A stretch of 64,000 nucleotides of DNA from Acidimicrobiia bacterium (GTDB lineage: Bacteria; Actinomycetota; Acidimicrobiia; Acidimicrobiales; Bin134), in assembly GCA_022825005.1 (NCBI GenBank), contig JAJDYU010000057.1, positions 1 through 64,000 of the forward strand, written 5' to 3'. This document shows, piece after piece, positions 9,292-16,462 of the stretch. The notes under the pieces are model-generated. The model saw only the letters and a list, made by a program, of their open reading frames with translations. It was not told the DNA's origin and did no database searches. The position numbers and the translations under genes were made by a program. How positions within the stretch are numbered: position 1 is the stretch's first letter; the number at the start of each line of letters is the position of its first letter.

Positions 9292-9687
9292 GTGCGGATC
9301 TGGATAGACGAGAGCTCGCGAATCCCGCCCTATGAGCAGCTTCGGGCCCAGCTCCGTTTGATGGTGTCGTCGGGCCGGCTCAAGCCCCGCGAGCGGCTGC
9401 CGCCCATCCGGTCGCTGGCCGCAGAACTGGGTCTGGCCCCGGGAACGGTGGCTCGGGCCTATCGGGAACTGGAATGGGAAGGAATCATGGAGGGCCGAGG
9501 CCGGGCCGGCACGTTCGTGGTCGACGAGCCCCCGGTGGCGTTCTCGGTGGTGGAACGACAACTGGCCGACGCCGCCGAGGCCTTTGCCGCAGAAGCCGAT
9601 CGTCTGGGTGTGGGCCAACAAGCTGCCCTGTCAGCTTTGGAGACCACTTTTGCCTCCCGATCCGACCCCGAACAGGATTCCGGCTAG
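9292..9687 (+). CDS. GntR-family regulator, YtrA type
   Basis: A 131-residue GntR-family repressor. Residues 1-75 form the winged helix: IPPYEQLRAQLRLMVSSG, then LPPIRSLAAELGLAPGTVAR and the wing GRGRAGTFV. The C-terminal part is a short helical tail with no large effector domain, as in the YtrA subfamily. These regulators usually repress their own operon, often ABC exporters, but no such operon is adjacent. The start is the GTG at 9292, with promoter-like sequence ending six bases before it. It is divergent from glnB. Confidence 0.88.
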   Translation: MRIWIDESSRIPPYEQLRAQLRLMVSSGRLKPRERLPPIRSLAAELGLAPGTVARAYRELEWEGIMEGRGRAGTFVVDEPPVAFSVVERQLADAAEAFAAEADRLGVGQQAALSALETTFASRSDPEQDSG

Positions 9688-9713
9688 CCCCCTCCCCCTT
9701 GACCAGAGCTTGC

Positions 9714-10496
9714 TCAGCCCAACACCACCGAGGGGTCGGGCACCAGGTCGCGGGCCAGCCACTGGAACATCCGCCAGCCGTTGTCTGCCGAGAACAGCGA
9801 GGCCTCTACTTCTTTAGCGGCTTCGTCGCTGATGGATTTGGCGTCGGGAGCCTTGACATGCACCTCGGCCACCCGCTCGGCGGCCACAAACCACCCCACC
9901 GCCTCGCCCGGCGAGCGCCCTCCGGTGAGCAGGCCGTGGTTGCGGAGGATGCACACCCGGCTAGAGCCCATGGCCTGGGCGATGGCCTCGCCACCGGCGA
10001 CGTCGCTCACCTCGAGGTTGTCGCCGTCGTAGAGCGATTGGTCGAACACGAAGGCACACGACTCCTGGCTGATAGCCCGAAACAGCTCGACGTTGGCCGA
10101 CCACGGCGTGCCGTAGGGGGTGTGGGTGTGAGCCGCCGACGCCAGATCGGGCCGGGCGTTCAGGATCGGCCAGTGGATGTGGTAGGCCGCGAAGTTGACC
10201 CCGTTTTCGAGAGGACCGGCCGCGCCCTGGCCGTCGGGGCCCACCAGGGTGAGGTTGTCGACGGTGGCGTCGCCAAAGCGGATGCCGTAGCCCAGCACCC
10301 AGAAGTGGTCGGTGAGGATCGGGTCGCGAGCGGTGATGTGGCCATCGCCGGTCTGCCCCCAGCGCATGGCCGCAAAGATGCGGTAGCCGATGGCCGCCTC
10401 CCATTTGCGCAGAAGGCGCAGCTCCTCAAGATCGGTGACCACAGGAGGGGCGGCGTCATAAGTGACGCCCGGATACCGGTCAAGCGCCAGTGCCAT
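9714..10496 (-). CDS. Class II aldolase/adducin-family protein
   Basis: A 260-residue class II aldolase/adducin-domain protein. The zinc ligands of fuculose-phosphate-aldolase-like enzymes are visible in AAHTHTPYGT and in the later LRNHGLLTGG segment. Proteins of this length act as sugar-phosphate or hydroxy-acid aldolases or as decarboxylase-like enzymes; the substrate is not predictable here. The gene is divergent from the nitroreductase at 10558 and convergent with the GntR gene. Confidence 0.85.
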   Translation of the reverse strand: MALALDRYPGVTYDAAPPVVTDLEELRLLRKWEAAIGYRIFAAMRWGQTGDGHITARDPILTDHFWVLGYGIRFGDATVDNLTLVGPDGQGAAGPLENGVNFAAYHIHWPILNARPDLASAAHTHTPYGTPWSANVELFRAISQESCAFVFDQSLYDGDNLEVSDVAGGEAIAQAMGSSRVCILRNHGLLTGGRSPGEAVGWFVAAERVAEVHVKAPDAKSISDEAAKEVEASLFSADNGWRMFQWLARDLVPDPSVVLG

Positions 10497-10557
10497 GGCC
10501 GAATGATACTTGCGGAATGAGCAGATGAATACCCCTTGGACTGACTAAAACAGTGCC

Positions 10558-11214
10558 ATGGCCCAACTGAACCTGAGTGCCGATGAGGTGCTCACCACCA
10601 CCCGAGCGGTGCGTCGACGACTGGACACTTCCCGGCCGGTAGCACCCGAGCTGATCACCGAGTGCCTGGAGATCGCCGTGCAGGCCCCCACCGGGTCGAA
10701 TCGGCAGAACTGGCGGTTCATGGTGGTCACCGAGCCCGACCTGATCGCCGCGCTGGCCGACCTGTACCGCCGAGCAGGCGAGGTGGCCGGCGACTACTTG
10801 GGCGTGCTCCCCCGGCTAGAAGTGCAGGACCCAGCCCAACTGGAGGCCACTAACGAGAAGATGTACGCCTCGGCCGGCCATCTGTCCGAGCACCTCCACA
10901 AGGTGCCGGGAATGCTGATCCCGTGTTTGGCCGGGAGAGTGTGGGACCACCCGCCGGTAACTGTGGCCTCCCACGTGGGGTCGGTGATTCAAGCCGCGTG
11001 GTCGTTCATGTTGGCCGCCCGAGAGCGGGGAATCGGCACCGTGTGGACCACCATCCACCTCTGCTACGAGCAGGAGGCGGCGGAGCTGCTGGGCATCCCC
11101 TACGACGAGGTGATGCAACTCGCCCTCATCCCCTTCGCCCACACTGTCGGCACCGACTTCCGCCCCGCCCGCCGCGAGCCCCTGGAGCTGGTCACCCGCT
11201 GGAACCGCTGGTAG
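10558..11214 (+). CDS. Nitroreductase-family FMN oxidoreductase
   Basis: A 218-residue nitroreductase-fold flavoprotein. The N-terminal LTTTRAVRRRLDTSRPV and APTGSNRQNWRF segments bind FMN phosphate; GTVWTTIHL and LGIPYDEVMQLALIP are typical C-terminal elements. Members reduce nitro groups, quinones or enones with NAD(P)H. It is followed 22 bases later by a PPOX-family gene on the same strand, so the two probably form an operon. Confidence 0.9.
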   Translation: MAQLNLSADEVLTTTRAVRRRLDTSRPVAPELITECLEIAVQAPTGSNRQNWRFMVVTEPDLIAALADLYRRAGEVAGDYLGVLPRLEVQDPAQLEATNEKMYASAGHLSEHLHKVPGMLIPCLAGRVWDHPPVTVASHVGSVIQAAWSFMLAARERGIGTVWTTIHLCYEQEAAELLGIPYDEVMQLALIPFAHTVGTDFRPARREPLELVTRWNRW

Positions 11215-11236
11215 AGCATCCTTCTAGGATCCCACC

Positions 11237-11644
11237 ATGGACTCTGCAAAGGCCTTGGACTACGTCCGGGAGAACACCAACGCGGTATTGGCCACCGCCC
11301 GACGCGACGGTACACCCCAGATGTCGCCGGTCACCCTGGCGGTGGTGGACGACACGGTGGTGATGAGCACCCGCGAGACCGCCTACAAGACCAAGAATCT
11401 ACGGCGCGATCCCCGAAGCTGGCTGTGCGTGTTCCCCCGCAACTTCTTCGGCGACTGGGTGCAGATCGAGTGCCAGGCCGAGATCATCTCCGGCCCGGAT
11501 GCGATAGAGCCACTGGTCGAGTACTACCGCACGTTACGGGGCGAGCACCCCGATTGGGACGAATACCGCCAAGCCATGGTCGAAGACCAGCGCTGCCTGG
11601 TGAGGTTCCGCATTCTCCGCTCCGGCCCCGACCGCTCGGGCTGA
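11237..11644 (+). CDS. PPOX-class (pyridoxamine-oxidase-like) F420/FMN-binding protein
   Basis: A 135-residue split-barrel protein related to pyridoxamine 5'-phosphate oxidase. Seen are the N-terminal strand pair NAVLATARRDGTPQMSPV and the barrel continuation VVMSTRETAYKTKNLRRDPR. Actinobacterial members of this length are commonly F420H2-dependent reductases or F420 binders. It lies 22 bases after the nitroreductase gene and is convergent with the exonuclease gene. Confidence 0.85.
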   Translation: MDSAKALDYVRENTNAVLATARRDGTPQMSPVTLAVVDDTVVMSTRETAYKTKNLRRDPRSWLCVFPRNFFGDWVQIECQAEIISGPDAIEPLVEYYRTLRGEHPDWDEYRQAMVEDQRCLVRFRILRSGPDRSG

Positions 11645-11661
11645 TCTCTGGATGGCACCGG

Positions 11662-12486
11662 TCAGACTTCGTCGACTATGCGCCTCAGCTTTCTGTCGAA
11701 CTTTGCCCGGTAGTTGAGATCGTGCCGGTGAGCGTCCCTCTTCTCCTCGAATAGCGCATCGATCAGCCCCGACATCTGCCCGGAGGTCTTGAGGAGGGGA
11801 ATCACCTGCCGGTGGTCGATGCCCCGCTCGTCCAGCAACTTCTTCACAAGGTCAACCTGGCGACTGCTCGGCGGATTGGTCGAGCCTCGGGAAACTCGCC
11901 TCATGGCTTGCTGGCTTCTCTCCCGCCAACCTCGGTTGGACGCCTGGATCAAGTCCACCGCGGTGCCCTTGCTCCACTCGGCGGCCAAGTGCTGGGCCAG
12001 TGCCAGAGTTGCCGCCGCGTCCGATCCGGCATCGTGGGCTTTCTGCCCAATGCCCAACTCCTGGCACAGTGTGGTCAGGCGGTAAGACTTGGTCCTATCC
12101 GGCCAGACCAGATGCGCCATCCGCAGCGTGCACCCGACTGACCCAAAGGCCGGCTCAGGCCGCTGGTAATGGGACATAGCAGAGTTGATGCACTTCAGAT
12201 CGAACTCCGCATTGTGGGCAATGACAGTCCGACCGCCAATGAAATCAACCGCTTTGGCCCAGACCTCCGGAAATCCCGGCGACGACACCGTGTCTTCTGC
12301 TGTGATGCCGTGGATACCCACGTTCTTGATGTCGTACCGGTTGCCGGGCGGCTTGACGAGCCACGACCGAGAGTGGATCTTGCCGTCGAGAATCGCGGCA
12401 ACCCCCACTTGGCAAACGCTGCTCGGGCTGCTGGTAGCCGTCTCGACATCCACCGCGGCCACACCGGCCAAATCGACTCGACTCAA
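11662..12486 (-). CDS. DEDDh-type 3'-5' exonuclease (DnaQ-like)
   Basis: A 274-residue protein with an N-terminal DnaQ-like exonuclease domain (about residues 8-170). The metal-binding acidic residues are in Exo I (VAAVDVETATSS), Exo II (VIAHNAEFDLKCI) and Exo III (KAHDAGSDAAATLALA), the last preceded by the His that makes it DEDDh. The C-terminal about 100 residues carry a Lys/Arg-rich extension possibly for nucleic-acid binding. Such proteins remove 3' nucleotides in repair or RNA turnover. Its position beside an HNH nuclease and a CRISPR locus may be chance or part of a defence region. Confidence 0.85.
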   Translation of the reverse strand: MSRVDLAGVAAVDVETATSSPSSVCQVGVAAILDGKIHSRSWLVKPPGNRYDIKNVGIHGITAEDTVSSPGFPEVWAKAVDFIGGRTVIAHNAEFDLKCINSAMSHYQRPEPAFGSVGCTLRMAHLVWPDRTKSYRLTTLCQELGIGQKAHDAGSDAAATLALAQHLAAEWSKGTAVDLIQASNRGWRERSQQAMRRVSRGSTNPPSSRQVDLVKKLLDERGIDHRQVIPLLKTSGQMSGLIDALFEEKRDAHRHDLNYRAKFDRKLRRIVDEV

Positions 12487-12648
12487 TCTCCACCCTTCCA
12501 GATTCGAGCTGACCTCGAATCATCGAGCCAACCCCCATCGTTGCTGCGCCCAAAAGTTACATCGCCAATCCATGACACGCCTATGTCGGACATCGGGGGC
12601 CCACTGAGGATTCACATCAGGGCCACGTATGGCACCTGGCGCCAAGAT

Positions 12649-13866
12649 TCAATTGCGCAGAACAGGATTGTGCTGGGCCAACTGGTAGGTGGTGGTTCCG
12701 AAATCGGGAAAGGGATCCGGAGGGGCCTTGATTTTGTTGCGACCCGACGGATCTTGATCGACCTGCCAGTCGCAGTCGTGGACCAGGTGATGGCACCCGG
12801 GGCAGAGCTGGGCGAGATTGGGAATGTCCGTGGGCCCGTCGTCTAACCAATGCTGTATGTGGTGGGCCTCGCACCGTTCAGACGGTGCCCGGCAACCAAT
12901 GCATCCCTGATCACGAGCAGCGAGCATCAGCCGCTGGGCCAAAGAAGCCGACCGCTGTGACCGGCCCAGCCAGAGTGGCTGTCCTTTGGCATCGGCGAAC
13001 GCTGTGTACACATCGGCATCGTCCACAAACCGAGCCAACATCTCTGGAGGCACCGGCTGCCCATCGTCGAGCCGGGGCTGGCCGAGCTCACCAGTGGAGG
13101 CGTCATATTCGGAAATGATCAGAAGCGACGCTGGCGCAGCTCGCTGCGGGCCGTCACGAGTGATCAACTGCAAGAGTGCGTCAGCGTTTCGCTGCAAATA
13201 CGTGATCTTGCTGTCAGGCTTCTCTTCCCGGCGAAACGCCTCAGCCATCTTGGCCAGAGCCATGCTGGCCTGGCGACCTGCCATGTAGTCGAAGTGGGCA
13301 TACAGTTTCCACGACCCGTCGGGTTCCTGGGTTAGCGAACCCTGACGATCTTGGTGCTGCTGCTGGTACTTGGTGTAGTCCCGCACCTCAGCCCGCTCCC
13401 TGCGCAACGCATAGCGAGAAAGCAGATCGGCTGGCACCGCTTTGGCATCGTTCAAGATGACCTCTTCGGTGCGGTAGTCGGGCTTCCCCGCCACCCGGTC
13501 GATCACCCGAGCATGGCCCGAGGTGATCTCGCCCGCAGCCAACGCCTCCAGCGTCGCCGGAAACTGCTCCGAAAGCGACACCGCCAACTTCACATCCGAA
13601 CTAGCCCGCCCCGCCGACTCCAACACCCGCTCCCTTAACACCGCAGAGGCGGCTCGAGGCGTACTCCGCCGAGCTCGCTCGGCCAGAGCTTCGGCCAATT
13701 GGCCTTCAATCTGCGAGCGTGCTCGACCGAGTTCTTCAACGTGGTCATCCAACTTCTCAAGAGAAAGCTCGCCGACGTCGACACGCAACGCATCAACTGA
13801 CATACCTGGTCTCACGCCAGTTAAGTTTTTGCCAGCAACAGCGCTAGCTGATTCAGCGAACTCCAT
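12649..13866 (-). CDS. DUF222-HNH endonuclease-like protein (13E12-type)
   Basis: About 405 residues: an N-terminal DUF222 region of long helices (residues 1-300) and a C-terminal HNH domain with CIGCRAPSERCEAHHIQHW followed by NLAQLCPGCHHLVHD, containing the paired zinc cysteines and catalytic His. The family is multicopy in actinobacteria, and its biological role is not settled. The ATG at 13866 gives MEFAES; a TTG two codons earlier is also possible. The gene lies next to the CRISPR array. Confidence 0.88.
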   Translation of the reverse strand: MEFAESASAVAGKNLTGVRPGMSVDALRVDVGELSLEKLDDHVEELGRARSQIEGQLAEALAERARRSTPRAASAVLRERVLESAGRASSDVKLAVSLSEQFPATLEALAAGEITSGHARVIDRVAGKPDYRTEEVILNDAKAVPADLLSRYALRRERAEVRDYTKYQQQHQDRQGSLTQEPDGSWKLYAHFDYMAGRQASMALAKMAEAFRREEKPDSKITYLQRNADALLQLITRDGPQRAAPASLLIISEYDASTGELGQPRLDDGQPVPPEMLARFVDDADVYTAFADAKGQPLWLGRSQRSASLAQRLMLAARDQGCIGCRAPSERCEAHHIQHWLDDGPTDIPNLAQLCPGCHHLVHDCDWQVDQDPSGRNKIKAPPDPFPDFGTTTYQLAQHNPVLRN

Positions 13867-13867
13867 G

Positions 13868-13907
13868 TCCAAGAGAATATCAATGACCTGTGACAGTATC
13901 TCTTGGA
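13868..13907. repeat. Inverted repeat at the 5' end of the HNH gene
   Basis: TCCAAGAGA (13868-13876) and its exact complement TCTCTTGGA (13899-13907) are separated by 22 bases, immediately upstream of the HNH gene start. It could be an operator or an mRNA hairpin that sequesters translation signals. No regulator can be assigned. Confidence 0.5.
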
Positions 13908-14240
13908 ATCTGGCTAGTCATTTGATAAACATCCGTCATGAATCTGTTGAGCAGAACGTGGTCAAGACGCAAAATCATGACCCTTTAGAGCCTCAATTCC
14001 ATACACACGTACATATCTGCTCAAAACTCAGTCGCAGCTTTGGAAGCAACATCTGAACGAGTGTCTGAATTAACGTCGTGGACACACACTTACGAATAGA
14101 CCAATCCTGAATTGGGCCCGAAACAGAACGCAGACAATTCCCAATTGACATAAGAATTGGCCTGACCCATTCAGTCTCTCATCGAATTCCTTGGATTCAA
14201 TATGGGCAGCGCGCAAGAATCCACATTCGAAACATTCATT
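13908..14240. other. Non-coding stretch between the HNH gene and the CRISPR array
   Basis: About 330 bases with no convincing gene on either strand and lower GC than the surroundings. It contains a short inverted repeat, CCAATT-gacataag-AATTGG, near 14145-14166, and no further CRISPR repeat upstream of 14241. If the array is transcribed on the minus strand, this is the trailer side. Confidence 0.5.
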
Positions 14241-15237
14241 GTTCAATTAGGGCCGGACGCCCACGTCCGGCTACGCCACAAACGCGTTGTGAGAGCTATA
14301 CGTGATGCAGCGCGTTCAATGAGGGCGGGGGGTCAGCCCCGGCGACACCTGCAAGACCCTGTGGACACCCAGGGAGTGCGGTTCTGCGTTCAATGAGGGC
14401 CGGGGGGATTGCCCCGGCAACTAAGCGGTGGCGGACGCGGTAACAAAGGCGGTAAACGGCGTTCAATGAGGGCCGGGGGGGACTACCCCCGGCGACACTT
14501 GGGAACGGCTGGTGGGACGCTGCGAACGGGAAGGTTCACGTTCAATGAGGGCGGGGGGTTAGCCCCGGCGACACCATTTACGATCCGCTTCCCATCGTGA
14601 TGGTCACTTCCGTTCAATGAGGGCGGGGGGTTAGCCCCGGCGACACCTGCCACTCGGTGCGGTCGTTGTGCTCGGCGGCGTTCGTTCAATGAGGGCCGGG
14701 GGTTAGCCCCGGCGACACCCGCGCAGAGTGCTACCACGGCGACGAATACTGGCTCGTTCAATGAGGGCCGGGGGCTTGCCCCCGACGACGCTACCTATTT
14801 GCCGCTTCGGTGACACCCTGCGAGCACGTTCAATGAGGGCCAGAGGGAAAATCTCAGGCAACGCAACCGGGTCGACCGTCGTTGAGCAGGAAATTGCGGT
14901 TCGTTCAACGAGGGCCGGGGGGGGTAAGCCTCGGCGACACCTATTTCGCTGATACGGGGGCGGAGCCACCCGAGGTCGTTCAATGAGGGCCGGGGGCTAC
15001 CCCCGGCGACACGCGGACAGGAAGTTCTCGCGGGCGATCAGCCGCCAGTTCGTTCAATGAGGGCCGGGGGCTAACACCCAGCGACAACGCCATTGTCGAG
15101 CTGCTCACGAGGGCGATGAACGCCGTTCAATGAGGGCCGGGGGGTTAGCCCCGGCAATACCCACAACAACGAGATGACCCTGCTGCCCGTGGTCCACACC
15201 GTTCAATGAGGGCCGGAGGGGTTACCCCCGGCGACGC
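14241..15237 (-). CRISPR. CRISPR array, 14 repeats and 13 spacers, variable hairpin
   Basis: Repeats begin (plus-strand reading) at 14241, 14314, 14388, 14461, 14540, 14612, 14684, 14756, 14828, 14903, 14978, 15052, 15124 and 15201, giving a period of 72-79 bases. The plus-strand start GTTCAATGAGGGC is nearly invariant. The G-run/C-run hairpin varies in length, giving repeats of about 35-38 bases and spacers of about 35-41, all different. Reversed, repeats end in CATTGAAC, like common crRNA 5' handles. This and the degenerate repeat at 14241 suggest transcription on the minus strand, the same as the cas genes, with the leader at 15238-15490. The strand is inference. Confidence 0.95.
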
Positions 15238-15490
15238 TTCTCTATTTTGAATCCCAATGCAAATGACTGGCACTCGTGACTGAGGGAATGGGTAGCAGGA
15301 ATTGGGATGGGCCAATTTCCTGTTCGGTTGTCAAGGTTCACTGGGCGCTCTCAAATACTCGAGAAGTGCCCGATTGGAACAATATCGCTCTTGCGCAACC
15401 CCTTGAGTGCGGGTCAGACAATCCACGCTTCATCCAAATGATGAAGTCTGGCAAGCCCCATTGTCTGGCAACCGCAGTTCAAACTGTCGA
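15238..15490 (-). promoter_or_regulatory. Probable CRISPR leader
   Basis: The 253 bases between the csb3 stop and the first repeat on the inferred transcribed strand are AT-richer than the repeats and have no credible gene; the open frame at 15276-15512 looks random. On the minus strand a TTGACA hexamer occurs near 15339-15344, and an inverted repeat AATTGG...CCAATT lies at 15300-15317. I could not identify a clear -10 box. The leader role follows from the repeat orientation and the degenerate repeat at the far end. Confidence 0.5.
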
Positions 15491-16462
15491 TTATGCCGAG
15501 GACGGCGACTGAGTAGGTTGGAGGCGTTCGCTGCCGAAACCTCGAGTGCTATCGGCACTAGCAGAGCGCCGGTAGGGCCTGGTGACCCAGCCCGCGTGAA
15601 CTCCTAGCCTGGTCCAATCGATGTGACGAGTACGCCACTGCAAGACATCGCCCACTTTCTGCGGTCTCCATGTCAAGTGCCATGCGTCGAGGAGGGCATC
15701 AATGCCCCAGCGATCAAGCGGCTGGCTCCATGCGGGCCACACAAACACACCCTCGCTACGACCACCTATGCCATGGCCTCGCTGCCTTACGCGCTCGTAT
15801 CGTCTTCGTACGCCATCACCTCTAACGGGCAGAAGTGCCAGGCCAAAGAAGGCAAACACTTCTACTACGGGGTCGACCATGTTCGGAACACCTTCCCGTG
15901 CTCGGTCTGGGAGTCGAGATATGTCAAACCCAAGGCCGTTGTCGCTGACAGGAATCGAGATGCCCTCGATTGCATTCTCGATGGCATTGGCGACTTCGTC
16001 CAAGTCTTCCTGGATGACGTGGTCATAGGTCTTCAACAATCGGTGATGAAGCCATTTGGTGGGACCAGGACCAGCGGGGTCGAAAGGGGCGTGAGACGCT
16101 TTCCCTGAATCGATGGCGAGATCGGTTAGCGAAGAAGTCAATGTCCAGGCATCTGGATGGCCTCGACTGAGGTCGACGCGTTCAACGAAGGTCTCGACAG
16201 GCACCTGCCGCACCAGAGCGGCATTCCCTTCGTAATCTCTTGCCAGGGGCATGTCTTGGAGGCGCTGCCTGTGAGGCCACGCTCGAGAAAGAGCGGCAAC
16301 TGGCTCCCTGTGGGGATGGTGGAGCACAGCTATCGGAGACGGACCAGAAGTCCAACTGAGTTTGATTTGAGGATCAAGGACAGTCGTCCCCACCGCAGCA
16401 AGCCAGCCGTTGACCCACTCTGCGGGAAGTCCAGGGCATTCTCGTGCGAGAGCGCTCGTCAT
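15491..16462 (-). CDS. csb3: Csb3-like (GSU0052-type) subunit of the type I-G CRISPR effector
   Basis: A 323-residue protein, last gene of the cas operon, overlapping the cas3 stop by four bases. Sequence resemblance to anything I can name is weak. The assignment to Csb3, the small Cas8-like subunit found in some type I-G (I-U) loci of the GSU0051-GSU0054 arrangement, rests mainly on order, size and company with cas3, csb1 and csb2. The full-length Csx17 large subunit of other I-G loci is not present. Cas8-like subunits recognise the PAM and stabilise the Cascade complex. It lies between the array leader and cas3. Confidence 0.62.
   Translation of the reverse strand: MTSALARECPGLPAEWVNGWLAAVGTTVLDPQIKLSWTSGPSPIAVLHHPHREPVAALSRAWPHRQRLQDMPLARDYEGNAALVRQVPVETFVERVDLSRGHPDAWTLTSSLTDLAIDSGKASHAPFDPAGPGPTKWLHHRLLKTYDHVIQEDLDEVANAIENAIEGISIPVSDNGLGFDISRLPDRAREGVPNMVDPVVEVFAFFGLALLPVRGDGVRRRYERVRQRGHGIGGRSEGVFVWPAWSQPLDRWGIDALLDAWHLTWRPQKVGDVLQWRTRHIDWTRLGVHAGWVTRPYRRSASADSTRGFGSERLQPTQSPSSA

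Noticed and set aside
14483-14969. Short minus-strand frames across the CRISPR array with repeated peptides
   Set aside because: The repeated peptides are translations of CRISPR repeats, not proteins.
15276-15512. 78-residue plus-strand frame in the leader
   Set aside because: No ribosome site or family resemblance, and it overlaps the csb3 end; more likely leader DNA.
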